Source of the DNA: Glandiceps talaboti
Lineage: Eukaryota > Hemichordata > Enteropneusta > Spengelidae
Assembly (NCBI RefSeq): GCF_964340395.1
Contig: NC_135549.1
Span: 17,547,342-17,609,341, forward strand
DNA length: 62,000 nt
Direction of reading: 5' to 3'
Shown: positions 1-12,164 of the stretch, piece by piece
Numbering within the stretch: the first letter of the stretch is position 1
How the letters are laid out: each line of letters begins with the position of its first letter
Made by a program: the position numbers and the translations under genes
Notes under the pieces: model-generated
What the model was told of the DNA's origin: nothing
What the model saw: only the letters and a program-made list of their open reading frames with translations
Database searches by the model: none

Positions 1-1200
1 GTGGAATGACAGCATTTTCAATGCTTTAGAACTGGAATGACAGCATTTCTAGGTGGTAAACAGTGGAATGACACCCTTTTCTACATTCAGTTAGTTGAAT
101 GACACCCTCTGCACTGTAGAACCACTGGAATGACAGCCGCCACTCTATAAAATAAGTGGAATGACAGCATTTACAATGCTTTAGAACTGGAATGACAGCA
201 TTTCTAGGTGGTAAACAGTGGAATGACACCCTTTTCTACATTCAGTTAGTTGAATGACACCCTCTGCACTGTAGAACCACTGGAATGACAGCCGCCACTC
301 TATAAAATAAGTGGAATGACAGCATTTTCAATGCTTTAGAACTGGAATGACAGCATTTCTAGGTGGTAAACAGTGGAATGACACCCTTTTCTACATTCAG
401 TTAGTTGAATGACACCCTCTGCACTGTAGAACCACTGGAATGACAGCCGCCACTCTATAAAATAAGTGGAATGACAGCATTTTCAATGCTTTAGAACTGG
501 AATGACAGCATTTCTAGGTGGTAAACAGTGGAATGACACCCTTTTCTACATTCAGTTAGTTGAATGACACCCTCTACACTGTAGAACCACTGGAATGACA
601 GCCGCCACTCTATAAAATAAGTGGAATGACAGCATTTTCAATGCTTTAGAACTGGAATGACAGCATTTCTAGGTGGTAAACAGTGGAATGACACCCTTTT
701 CTACATTCAGTTAGTTGAATGACACACTCTGCACTGTAGAACCACTGAAATGACAGCCGCCACTCTATAAAATAAGTGGAATGACAGCATTTTTAATGCT
801 TTGGTACTGGAATGACAGCATTTCTAGGTGGTAAACAGTGGAATGACACCCTTTTCTACATTCAGTTAGTTGAATGACACCCTCTACACTGTAGAACCAC
901 TGGAATGACAGCCGCCACTCTATAAAATAAGTGGAATGACAGCATTTTCAATGCTTTAGAACTGGAATGACAGCATTTTTAGGTGGTAAACAGTGGAATG
1001 ACACCCTTTTCTACATTCAGTTAGTTGAATGACACACTCTGCACTGTAGAACCACTGGAATGACAGCCGCCACTCTATAAAATAAGTGGAATGACAGCAT
1101 TTTTAATGCTTTGGTACTGGAATGACAGCATTTCTAGGTGGTAAACAGTGGAATGACACCCTTTTCTACATTCAGTTAGTTGAATGACACCCTCTGCACT
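1..1200 (-). repeat. 155-bp satellite array, left arm
   Basis: Tandem units begin at 1, 156, 311 and 466, an exact 155-bp period, giving about 7.7 units. Each unit contains several copies of the short motif GGAATGACA, so the monomer itself looks built from a smaller repeat. This arm is the reverse complement of the array that begins at 1,201. Units differ by a few substitutions, for example TTTTCAATG versus TTTTTAATG. The window starts inside the array, so its outer end is unknown. The frames at 26-229 and 1,180-1,365 are repeat translations, not genes. Confidence 0.95.
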
Positions 1201-4151
1201 CTTTTTATAGAGTGGCGGCTGTCATTCCAGTGGTTCTACAGTGCAGAGTGTGTCATTCAACTAACTGATTGTAGAAAAGGGTGTCATTCCACTGTTTACC
1301 ACCTAAAAATGCTGTCATTCCAGTTCCAAAGCATTAAAAATGCTGTCATTCCACTTATTTTATAGAGTGGCGGCTGTCATTCCAGGGGTTCTACAGTGTA
1401 GAGGCTGTCATTCAACTAACTGAATGTAGAAAAGGGTGTCATTCCACTGTTTACCACCTAGAAATGCTGTCATTCCAGTTCTAAAGCATTAAAAATGCTG
1501 TCATTCCACTTATTTTATAGAGTGGCGGCTGTCATTCCAGTGGTTCTACAGTGCAGAGGGTGTCATTCAACTAACTGAATGTAGAAAAGGGTGTCATTCC
1601 ACTGTTTACCACCTAGAAATGCTGTCATTCCAGTTCTAAAGCATTGAAAATGCTGTCATTCCACTTATTTTATAGAGTGGCGGCTGTCATTCCAGTGGTT
1701 CTACAGTGCAGAGGGTGTCATTCAACTAACTGATTGTAGAAAAGGGTGTCATTCCACTGTTTACCACCTAAAAATGCTGTCATTCCAGTTCCAAAGCATT
1801 AAAAATGCTGTCATTCCACTTATTTTATAGAGTGGCGGCTGTCATTCCAGGGGTTCTACAGTGTAGAGGCTGTCATTCAACTAACTGAATGTAGAAAAGG
1901 GTGTCATTCCACTGTTTACCACCTAGAAATGCTGTCATTCCAGTTCTAAAGCATTAAAAATGCTGTCATTCCACTTATTTTATAGAGTGGCGGCTGTCAT
2001 TCCAGTGGTTCTACAGTGCAGAGGGTGTCATTCAACTAACTGAATGTAGAAAAGGGTGTCATTCCACTGTTTACCACCTAGAAATGCTGTCATTCCAGTT
2101 CTAAAGCATTGAAAATGCTGTCATTCCACTTATTTTATAGAGTGGCGGCTGTCATTCCAGTGGTTCTACAGTGCAGAGTGTGTCATTCAACTAACTGATT
2201 GTAGAAAAGGGTGTCATTCCACTGTTTACCACCTAAAAATGCTGTCATTCCAGTACCAAAGCATTGAAAATGCTGTCATTCCACTTATTTTATAGAGTGG
2301 CGGCTGTCATTCCAGTGGTTCTACAGTGCAGAGGGTGTCATTCAACTAACTGATTGTAGAAAAGGGTGTCATTCCACTGTTTACCACCTAAAAATGCTGT
2401 CATTCCAGTTCCAAAGCATTAAAAATGCTGTCATTCCACTTATTTTATAGAGTGGCGGCTGTCATTCCAGGGGTTCTACAGTGTAGAGGCTGTCATTCAA
2501 CTAACTGAATGTAGAAAAGGGTGTCATTCCACTGTTTACCACCTAGAAATGCTGTCATTCCAGTTCTAAAGCATTAAAAATGCTGTCATTCCACTTATTT
2601 TATAGAGTGGCGGCTGTCATTCCAGTGGTTCTACAGTGCAGAGGGTGTCATTCAACTAACTGAATGTAGAAAAGGGTGTCATTCCACTGTTTACCACCTA
2701 GAAATGCTGTCATTCCAGTTCTAAAGCATTGAAAATGCTGTCATTCCACTTATTTTATAGAGTGGCGGCTGTCATTCCACTGGTTTTACAGTGCAGAGGG
2801 TGTCATTCAACTAACTGAATGTAGAAAAGGGTGTCATTCCACTGTTTACCACCTAGAAATGCTGTCATTCCTGTACCAAAGCATTAAAAATGCTGTCATT
2901 CCACTTATTTTATAGAGTGGCGGCTGTCATTCCAGTGGTTCTACAGTGTAGAGGGTGTCATTCAACTAACTTAATGTAGAAAATGGTGTCATTCCACTGT
3001 TTACCACCTAGAAATGCTGTCATTCCAGTTCTAAAGCATTGAAAATGCTGTCATTCCACTTATTTTATAGAGTGGCGGCTGTCATTCCAGTGGTTCTACA
3101 GTGCAGAGGGTGTCATTCAACTAACTGAATGTAGAAAAGGGTGTCATTCCACTGTTTACCACCTAGAAATGCTGTCATTCCAGTTCTAAAGCATTGAAAA
3201 TGCTGTCATTCCACTTATTTTATAGAGTGGCGGCTGTCATTCCAGTGGTTCTACAGTGCAGAGTGTGTCATTCAACTAACTGATTGTAGAAAAGGGTGTC
3301 ATTCCACTGTTTACCACCTAAAAATGCTGTCATTCCAGTTCCAAAGCATTAAAAATGCTGTCATTCCACTTATTTTATAGAGTGGCGGCTGTCATTCCAG
3401 GGGTTCTACAGTGTAGAGGCTGTCATTCAACTAACTGAATGTAGAAAAGGGTGTCATTCCACTGTTTACCACCTAGAAATGCTGTCATTCCAGTTCTAAA
3501 GCATTAAAAATGCTGTCATTCCACTTATTTTATAGAGTGGCGGCTGTCATTCCAGTGGTTCTACAGTGCAGAGGGTGTCATTCAACTAACTGAATGTAGA
3601 AAAGGGTGTCATTCCACTGTTTACCACCTAGAAATGCTGTCATTCCAGTTCTAAAGCATTGAAAATGCTGTCATTCCACTTATTTTATAGAGTGGCGGCT
3701 GTCATTCCAGTGGTTCTACAGTGCAGAGTGTGTCATTCAACTAACTGATTGTAGAAAAGGGTGTCATTCCACTGTTTACCACCTAAAAATGCTGTCATTC
3801 CAGTTCCAAAGCATTAAAAATGCTGTCATTCCACTTATTTTATAGAGTGGCGGCTGTCATTCTAGGGGTTCTACAGTGTAGAGGCTGTCATTCAACTAAC
3901 TGAATGTAGAAAAGGGTGTCATTCCACTGTTTACCACCTAGAAATGCTGTCATTCCAGTTCTAAAGCATTAAAAATGCTGTCATTCCACTTATTTTATAG
4001 AGTGGCGGCTGTCATTCCACTGGTTTTACAGTGCAGAGGGTGTCATTCAACTAACTGAATGTAGAAAAGGGTGTCATTCCACTGTTTACCACCTAGAAAT
4101 GCTGTCATTCGTTTTCCGTCATTCAGGTTGTCATTCGTTTTAGGGTCACCC
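1201..4151 (+). repeat. 155-bp satellite array, right arm with higher-order period
   Basis: About 19 units of the same 155-bp monomer in the opposite orientation, with TGTCATTCC as the internal motif. Three variants can be told apart and usually follow in the order A (TAACTGATTG with CCTAAAAATG), B (CCAGGGGTTC with AGAGGCTGTC) and C (AGAGGGTGTC with GCATTGAAAA), which is a 465-bp higher-order unit. B units start near 1,382, 1,847, 2,467, 3,397 and 3,862, all spaced by multiples of 155. The array stops in a non-repeated end, GTCATTCG twice and then GTTTTAGGGTCACCC, finishing at 4,151. The same end closes two dispersed copies at 30,059 and 30,655. Confidence 0.95.
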
Positions 4152-4202
4152 GCAATTGACCAGTGGATTTAATACGGCCTAACTATATATGGCATCGGGA
4201 TC

Positions 4203-5353
4203 GTGACAATTCGCATGCGCGACTTGACAAGATTTTCGTTGATTTTCGAGGCCGAAATTGCTACTCTTGAAAGTCAGCTTGCTAACCGTGACTACAACTC
4301 AACCGTTGAAAAAGCTTATCAGGAGAAAAAGACACTGCTCACCCACTTAACTGGTCGGGAAAATAAACACGCCGCAATTAGGAACAGATCTGACACAAAT
4401 ATCTCAGATGCTCCTGACAATGTTATCTTCAAGCTTGACAAACAAAAGAGAACAAGAAAATCCATCATTCAACTTCAAAACACAAATAACTGAAGACCCA
4501 ACAGAAATCAGAAAAACAATTCGTCTATTTTATGAAGAACTTTACACCCCGAACCCACTGGCACTGACCCGACTTCTACGTACCTCAGAAATTCTTGACA
4601 ACCTACCTCAAATTAACGAATCCGACCGCGACTACCTAGACAGTGACAATACACTCGATGAAATCACAAACGCATTAAAACTTCTCCCAAATGACCGTAT
4701 ACCAGGCATAGATGGCCTTCCAAATTAGTTTTACAGAACCTTTTGGTCGGTCCTTGGGAAAGATTTCCAGGAAGTTATGATGGAATCAATAAACGAAGGC
4801 ATCATACCAAACTCGTGTAGGCGTGCTGTGACCGTACGCTCATTCCCAAAACTGTGACTGGTAATACGAATTTACTGAAAAACTGGCGTCCTCTGCAGTG
4901 ACTATAAAATACTAACAAAGACACTCTCTCTCCGTCTCAGGAACGTCCTCAATTCAATCATCCATCTTGACCAAAGTTGTAGTATTCCAGGCCGACAAAC
5001 CCACGACAACATTTCTCTCTCAAGCGACAGCATCACCATGGCCAATGGAAACAATATCCCATTATTGTAGCACTAGACCAAGAAAAGGCATTTGACCGTG
5101 TTAACCATCAGTATCTATATGAAATATTGAAATATTTTGGTTTTGGAAATAAATTTGTCGACTTGATCCGTTTAATTTATAACGAAACACAATCCTTGAT
5201 CCGAGTGAACGATACTCTAACTTCACCAATTAATTTCTTTCGCTAGGGGAATATATTGGACAATGCTGTCCACTCTCCGATCATTGCCATTGAACCTCTT
5301 CTACACCACATCAGAACTAAAAGTAAAATAACAGGCTTAAACATTCCTAATTC

Positions 5354-5418
<65 letters not shown>

Positions 5419-6160
5419 CATGTAAGCTTTCGGCATATGCAGACGACGTTGACGTTTTAATTACTCGTGACGATGACTTAAACGAATTCAAACATTCCGA
5501 AAAAGCATCAAACACTAAAATCAACTTCAGCAAATCTGGAGGTTTGTGGTGCGGCACCTGCCGTGAACGCCGCGATAACCCCCTTAACATCGAGTGGAAC
5601 AACAGAGGCCTGAAACTCATAGGTATTTTACTTGGCAACACAGATTCATACATCGACGAGAACTGGAAACATCTCACGCCAAAATTGAAAAAAATGGTCT
5701 CACTTTGCTCCGAAAATGTTCTATAGAGGGTGTGCCATAATTATCAATCGCGTCAAAACACTTTTCTCTTTCACTGTTCCCCCCCCCCCCGAATACACGA
5801 TCACATATCTCCAACGTTTATTCCTCAACTGTTTTTGGAACGGAAAACACTGGATTGCATCTGACACACTTTACCTACCACTAGATAAAGGTGGTCAAAA
5901 CCTTATCCACTTACAGACTAAAATAACTGCACTACGCATCCAATTGATTCAATGTTATCTTTACTTAGACTCCAAACACCCCCGTTTTCAAATGATTGAT
6001 TATTAGTTCAGTCTGAAAGATGGGAATATAAGATACACTAAGATGCCTCCCTTCTACATCGATCTCCTCAGACGTTGGAAGCGAACGAACATCTTCGAAT
6101 TTCTAAACGAACCCCTTTTCCACTATCACAATTTAGACGTGCTTTTATAAATTTACGCCA
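4203..6160 (+). mobile_element. Tx1/L1-like LINE ORF2 remnant, broken
   Basis: A decayed reverse transcriptase of the L1/Tx1 type read in at least four frames. 4,203-4,493 resembles the linker between endonuclease and RT. 4,408-4,728 carries the block ending in RIPGIDGLP. Near 5,070-5,235 translation gives ALDQEKAFDRVNHQYL (RT block with the first catalytic Asp) followed by a stop. 5,256-5,726 contains AYADDV, the catalytic YADD box. 5,716-6,006 matches the C-terminal part with FWNGKHW and LDKGGQNL. The stretch normally holding GVRQGCPLSP is missing or scrambled, and a run of (AAC)n sits just before YADD. It cannot code for an active enzyme. Clade assignment is by eye. Confidence 0.8.
5354..5418 (+). 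repeat. (AAC)n microsatellite inside the LINE
   Basis: About 21 AAC units in frame with the RT reading frame, adding a run of about 20 asparagines a few residues before AYADDV. The frame is kept on both sides. Confidence 0.95.
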
Positions 6161-6552
6161 TCTCATTTCAATAGGTATTGCTATCATTTTTCCTGAGAAT
6201 AAGAGACTTTAATGATGAGGGCATCACATTTTAGACAAGACGGAAGAATGTCATGACTCTACATGTTTAGTATTTTAAAAGATAGCGTGGCTGGAAAATA
6301 ATTGTCCTCAAGGCGTCCTTTTGTTTCAAATTCACAGACGGCGCTTCACGTAATTTACATATACTGTAGTCAGGTTTAGACAATAGACATTCCAAGTTTT
6401 CCTGTATTAGTGATTTGACTCGACTTCTGCCCTTGGGGCGAAGTCGCCAGGGCTTTGATAAATAAAGTACATGTGCCAGTTCATACTACACATATCGTCT
6501 TGTATGCAGTTTACCATTCCTTTCTACCACAAGTGCCGTTTCCGTAAGATTT
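6161..6552. other. Unassigned stretch after the LINE
   Basis: No coding frame, terminator-like or repeat structure recognised. It may be the untranslated tail of the preceding LINE; AATAAA occurs near 6,461. Confidence 0.4.
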
Positions 6553-6610
<58 letters not shown>

Positions 6611-6836
6611 TACATACATACATAGTATACATACATACATACATACACACATACATACATACATACATACATACATACATACATACATACATACACACAT
6701 ACATACATACATACATACATGCATGCATACATACATACATACATACATACATACATGCATACATACATACATACATACATACATACATACATACATGCAT
6801 GCATACATACATACATACATACATACATACATACAT

Positions 6837-6867
<31 letters not shown>

Positions 6868-6927
6868 TGCATGCATACATACATACATACATACATACAT
6901 ACATACATACATACATACATACATACA
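6553..6927. repeat. (CA)n then (CATA)n compound microsatellite
   Basis: (CA)n runs to about 6,606, then (CATA)n with occasional CATG and CACA interruptions to 6,927. All frames across it are repeat translations. The left end of the large inverted duplication falls in the (CATA)n part. Confidence 0.95.
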
Positions 6928-7624
6928 GTCATGAACATATTCTTGTAATGTCCTCGTAATTATTTTCGAACTCTTCCATGTCTTGATAAATTGCACATTA
7001 TTCACCGATCAACCAGATACAACTGATTGCAAGAACAGTGACGTTTATGAGTTCTTGACATTATATCTATAAAGTTGTGCAATAAACCTTATGGCTGATA
7101 GTTAAAATACGGATCCTCGCCCATTTAATGGCTTTGCCTGAGGTGCAAAAGAACTGATGTTTACTACCAAACGTGTCCATTGAATGGGCGAGGGTCCGTA
7201 CTATAACAAAGCCATACTTCAAATTCGACGAGTTTTTTTGAGTTTTTTTACCAGAACATCGCCATTATATTAATATTATCCTTGAGTTAGAGTGCAGATC
7301 TTTGGGTATAGCGGCATTGTATTTGAGACTCAATCAGGCTGTATAGACGATATTTTACACACACTTTACTGAAGAGCTGGTGAACACCTAAAACGAAGTC
7401 TTGGGCGTAGCAGCAGCACACGTTTTAACAAGATGCGGGCAGTTTCAATGTGACGAGTTTGCTGACACTGTCATTTTGTAAAAACTCCTCATCTCTGGAG
7501 TTCAGTGTGGATGAGACGAAGTGGTGTATAGAACCAGATGTAAATTGAATGCCTTCCGTATAAGGGCAAAGTCTTTAGACGTTCTCTCTTACACACGATA
7601 ATTCTTGGAATGTAATAGAACATA

Positions 7625-8045
7625 GGCGAATCGCTATGAAATATGTAACAAATTATATTGAATTTGAAGTATGCATTGTAATGATATAGCCTAATAACTG
7701 AAAATCATTAATTATGCAAATGAGTCATTAAAACTAAAAGCTATATTATCAAAGTTTATATGGCAGATGGACTTTGTTATCACCAATGTATGTATCAAAT
7801 TATGTTGAGTTTGCAGTGTGCATTCTTAAGGTACAGCATAATTGCTGAAGCTCATTAATTATTCAACTGACTCACTAAAAATAAGAGTTACGTCAATAAG
7901 CTTTATTGGACAAATGCACACTATCTTGAATGTAAGTACCAAATTATATAGAATGTGAAACTTAAACTCTTCACGTATAGCCTAATTACTGAAACTCATT
8001 AAGTATGGAAATTACTCATTAAAACTAAGATTTACAACAAACTTT
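7625..8045. repeat. Three degenerate ~135-140-bp tandem units
   Basis: A block containing ATTACTGAAACTCATTAA-like sequence, followed by an ACTCATTAAAACTAA-like stretch, recurs three times. The same array is present in reverse in the right copy at about 53,330-53,720, so it predates the duplication. Confidence 0.7.
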
Positions 8046-9039
8046 TCAGGATGTGTCCCCTTTCACTCCTTACTTTATACAAATCACTATGCACAATGGA
8101 CATGGAAGGTATAAGGAATACAAAAGACACATCAGCGTTGAATATATTATGTTGCATAGATGTACCCACTGCCTACGAGAAAAATGTCCATCTTTGCGTA
8201 TGACCTTTTTGAAAAGCAGTACTTGTGCAGTGGGTAACACAGAAACCTCCGCATGAAGTGTATTTCATTATAATTATTTAAAGGAGACTTTGGTTCTATC
8301 TGATGGTATTTTCACCAAGTATTCGTCACGCCCCAAAATAACCCCTGTCTGAAATGTCATCACACATACAATCACCAGACGTGCAGTGCATCAAAACCAA
8401 GTATCAATAAAGGCAAGATTTCGTGACGAAGACTATGAAAAGCCAAGATTGTTCTGTGTTGCCATCTACCAATATGATTCAGCAAAAATCACTCGCCTAT
8501 TTTTTTCAAGATCTGTATAGTTATTTTTATTTCTATATATTTCTACTGGCACCCAATTTTAACTGATGGATAAGCTCAAACTCTATATGTCTGAGGGAAT
8601 ATTATATTTCTAGTTTTTGTCCATTAACCCACAAACAACGAAACAATCCACAATTGTATTGCCGTCATGTTGCTTTATGTGTGGTATGACACAAGCAAAG
8701 AAACAGTCAGATATCCTGGCGTGTCTACCTTGGGTTGATAGTGAAATAAACTGCCTGTTTTGTAATACGTGTTAGTTATCTATCGCATAACTAAATAAGC
8801 TTAAAGTTGGACACTCCCATGGTCCGATATCAGATATATCATTTTCTTCAAGGGGTGTCAGGAAAGACTAAGTACCAAAAGAGAGGAAAATTGCTACGCA
8901 ACACGTAGACTACCTGTTCTTATTTTGAACAAGTCAACACCGGAATGCAAGAATACTGGAATTGTAGTAAGATTTGTGACTAAAACTGTCACATAGACTA
9001 GCTCTTGTTGTGTTCAATGGACATAGAAGTCAAAACAAA

Positions 9040-9900
9040 TTTGTGTGGATCGAATTGACACAATTCTCGACGTCAGAATGGCAAGGTTGATCGTTCAAAT
9101 GCCGAAAACACCAGACCCCAATGGGAATACGAAACATCGTCTCTTCAGATACAAGGATTTTGCAGTAAAACATTTAATTGTATTCAATCGTAGACAATGG
9201 GGAGAATCTCAACTGTCTATGGTTCCATAAAGGAGGAAAAAAATCACAGTCCGAATATCATCCTTAGCTATGCCAGAGTATGACATGGTGACCGTGCCAA
9301 GAGACTCCGGATCCGAAAATGGATTTATATTCAGCTATCCTTCCGAGGAAAGGGTAGTAGTGTATATTGTAAATTTAATTTCACACTGTTCAGTTGAGGT
9401 TACAACTACATTGTTTAGAACCTTTTGCTCGAATATGTACTGCTCTCATCACCTGTGGTCATATATTGTACAGTGAGAAGTGTCTAAACAACCGTAGAGT
9501 TGGTTATAACAACGCTTTCCGTATTCTGATTGTTTACCCGCCAGATTGCAGTGCTAGTTCAATGTTTGTACAGCGTTTTAGACGAAAACTAAACGTACAA
9601 TTTTAATTTGTTAAACGTATAACGAATAGTTCTAATGGCCTCACTTTAGCGGTGCTTAATTCTGATACAACCCTCTGCTCGAAGAGTTTTACATTGTATA
9701 GAGATTTGCTGTATTTTTAAACACTTCTACTTACTCGTCTGTATTTTTCAGTGTCTTTTTAATGTTCTAGTTTCATCATGTTTTTTTCTGTATTTATATC
9801 TTTCTTCTGTCTCCTTTAGCTACGGGATGTTTTGAGCGTTGTTGCGTTCTTTCTTTTCCGAAATAAAGTTTAATAATAAATAATAATAATATTGTCCCAG
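9040..9900 (+). mobile_element. LINE 3' end remnant inside left duplication copy
   Basis: Frames at 9,270-9,476 and 9,394-9,606 encode broken pieces of a LINE C-terminal region, with the words NMYCS, LNNRRVGYNNAFRIL and YPPDCSASSMF. Resemblance to the extreme C-terminus of non-LTR ORF2 proteins is by eye. It ends in AATAAA followed by a (TAA)n-like tail at about 9,861-9,893, as many CR1/L2/RTE-like elements do. The reverse copy at 51,470-52,330 keeps one continuous 130-residue frame through the same region. Confidence 0.6.
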
Positions 9901-10429
9901 ACGCCATTATTACCCAATTATGAGGTTGATCCCTAAAATATTAACGTCGGCGCTGAAACCACCATCCATTCTTGCCAGTGCAAGATGTGGTGATAATTTG
10001 TAATATTAATTTTCCACACCATGCATTTTTCTGCTACGCGAAGTGACTTTAGAACATTGTGTCACGATCGGTTGGTGACAGTGTTTTGGGAATCATCGAA
10101 TAATGAAGAAAAGAAGAAGAAAAACAAACAAGATGACCGTTTCCAACACTGAGAACAACACAATTGCCATTGCATGCATGCATGCATGCATTTATGAATG
10201 TGATCGTCGTTTCTTGTGTGTGTAGGGAGAGGCATGGAAATTAAGAAAAAAACGGGCAGTTGACCAAAACGACTTTGCTAACGTGTCGATGAAAACATCG
10301 AAGTACTGGATCGAATGAAGGAAAGTGTTATATCTAGCACTATATCAGAAATTCAGTTACACACAACTAGGATTTCATCACCTATGGTCCCTTTATTTCA
10401 CCACATACCATATCATTGAATGCGCCTAC

Positions 10430-10472
10430 CTGATAATACAGCAATCATTACAACCACACAGATCAGAACAGA
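10430..10472 (-). pseudogene. Decayed signal-peptide first exon (copy of 50,878 exon)
   Basis: On the minus strand this reads CTCTGTTCTGATCTGTGTGG and continues to an intact donor (CAG then GTAGGC), matching the exon at 50,878-50,932. Relative to that copy, 13 bases covering the start codon and the next residues (from AAGATG on) are deleted, so AATAATC runs straight into ACTCTG. Without an ATG, the 5' exon cannot supply the signal peptide. No EGF or Ly6 exons follow it on the minus strand. Confidence 0.75.
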
Positions 10473-10585
10473 GTGATTATTCCACTGCTAAACAGAACTG
10501 ACGAAAAGTTGCACAGAACTTCGGCTCAACTGCGTCACACGAGTCAAACTGTGCTTTTAGAATATGTTGTAATTGCTTAGCAGCA

Positions 10586-10624
10586 CCTGACCTCGTCTAT
10601 TTAGAATGTGAACACCACACCCTG
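10586..10624 (-). promoter_or_regulatory. Conserved upstream block, inverted copy
   Basis: Reverse complement of the block at 50,721-50,759 (GTTCACATTCTAAATAGACG core). It lies upstream of the decayed first exon in the minus-strand sense. Confidence 0.4.
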
Positions 10625-10745
10625 TAGATATTGTCCGCATGAACCAACACGAGAGGCTGGGATGTCGTTCTCATATAAAGTTATGAGCTTAAGACAAACA
10701 AAAGTCTCACCATAGTAGCCTTACATAGTAGTACCTGGTTGTACC

Positions 10746-11076
10746 ACAGCTTTGGTTTGCGAGAATGCACCCATGTCGAATTTTGTTTTCACGGTTCTAT
10801 TTTTCCTACATGCCTTTTGTACTTTCTTTCTTTTCTTGTGGGATTGTACATTTTATTAATTCAAAAGTCTATTGTTCGAATCACACATTCTGGCTTCATA
10901 TACGTGATATAGCTATAAACTAATCCCTGGAGGCGTAAGGATATAAAGGTAGGTTGTTCACGACCAACATTTCTCTATGGTTCTGCCGCGAGATGTAAGT
11001 TGTTTATTAGTCAACGAAAGCGGGGTTATTCGCCAATCAGAATCGACAACCACAATAAGTCGTTAAATATTCATTA
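10746..11076. other. Unassigned
   Basis: No gene seen. The first bases (AGCTTTGGTTTGCGAGAATG) match the terminus of the fold-back element at 26,778-27,040. Confidence 0.4.
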
Positions 11077-11501
11077 GGGTCACCCTATTTTTAAAAGTGT
11101 TTCTCATTACTTTTCATGGCAATTATGGGGGCTGTCGGTTGATTAAAAAAAAAATAAAATAAATAATGATGTTCATGTTTCTTTACCTCTCCTTTTCCTC
11201 CCCTCTATCTTCTTTTTATTGGATTCCTGGTAACAAACAGCTTCAGCTTCTCTACACTATTGGCATATTCCCCCCTTAAATAACTAGTACTTCCGCCATG
11301 AAAGAAATGCTCTGTTCGTGAACAAGTGTCATCGCCACTTATAATACTGTTGATGATATCGACAGTCCAGACACTTGCTTATTCTTGCCAGAGAGGGCGC
11401 AGTTCCGAAAATATTGAGGACGAGCGCAAATAAAGAAAAATGTCGGAGCTGAAAATTTGGGTCGGTCGGGTAATGAGAAACAAAACAAAATAGGGTCACC
11501 C
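11077..11501. mobile_element. Candidate short terminal-inverted-repeat element (~425 bp)
   Basis: The left end reads GGGTCACCCTATTTT. The right end, read in reverse complement, is GGGTGACCCTATTTT, so 14 of 15 bases match. No open frame for a transposase is present. A target duplication is not obvious. The GGGTGACCCTA end is shared with the satellite terminus at 4,151 read in reverse. Confidence 0.45.
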
Positions 11502-11541
11502 TTGGTGTGTCCGTGTATCGTATGGGAGGTTTTCGGAATGA

Positions 11542-11995
11542 TCAACTGTGGTAAGGCTGTGAGTGCGGACAGAACTTACCGTGACGACTGGGTGGTAGAG
11601 TTTTGGAGAAATGATGGATTATGAAAAAATGCAGCTGGGTCGGTACTAAATTCTTGATGTCAGAAGGGACTACGAAATTTGTGTACATGGAAATGAAGTG
11701 GTTCTTAACGTTAGATTTTTTGGGTATGTAACGTAAATTTTTACTAAAATATTGAACACTCCATTCATACATAAATGATGCCTTTTGTCGGAGTAAGTTT
11801 AAAACAGATGTCATCTTTCTTTTTACTGTTTATCATATCACGCATTATGAGTTTTGTATCATGGCACAGACTGTCTGTGATCATGGCCATTATTTTCATC
11901 AGATTTTCTGCACTGTAAATTTGTACATATTGCCTAATTTTCTTCATTGGGATGTCAGACTCGAGTAGTTGTTTTGTCAACTTTGTTGTCCTCAT
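11542..11995 (-). pseudogene. Unrecognised broken open frame
   Basis: Two overlapping minus-strand frames (11,765-11,995 and 11,542-11,814) give lysine-rich peptides of 76 and 90 residues that could be one ancestral frame joined by a frameshift near 11,790. I do not recognise the family. An AATAAA-rich, (ATT)n-ending stretch at 12,075-12,105 nearby would suit a retrotransposon tail but points the other way. Confidence 0.2.
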
Positions 11996-12164
11996 TTCAA
12001 ACGTCTCCTCAACTGTAAATTTTGTTGTATACTCATTTTTTGATATAGTTTCAGTTGTATAATTTTTAATCTAGTAGAAATAAAATATAAAAATATTATT
12101 ATTATGGCGTGGCACAACACAGTATTCAGGAATAAATCATGGTTAGTGCATTGTTCTTTTCGCA

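Larger units (their letters stand above)
6606..10745 (+). repeat. Large inverted duplication, left copy (~4.1 kb)
   Basis: This segment is the reverse complement of 50,596-54,868. Anchors seen by eye include the flank of the (CATA)n run (TTACAAGAATATG on the right, CATATTCTTGTAA on the left), the short open frame at 8,053-8,256 matching 53,111-53,293, the LINE tail at 9,270-9,900 matching 51,470-52,160, and the first-exon region near 10,430. Aligned pieces differ by only a few percent, with scattered indels, including roughly 50 extra bases on the right near 54,190. The outer limits are (CATA)n at one end and about 10,745 at the other. Confidence 0.9.

Noticed and set aside
1180-1365. 61-residue frame and its relative at 26-229
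   Set aside because: Made of satellite units in both arms; no splice or codon signal.
6486-7005. Long cysteine/tyrosine- or histidine-rich open frames
   Set aside because: Pure translations of (CATA)n and (CA)n; same for 15,566-15,970, 36,494-36,934, 54,335-54,956 and 61,255-61,698.
8053-8256. 67-residue frame conserved with 53,111-53,293
   Set aside because: Conservation is explained by the recent inverted duplication; no domain or splice context.
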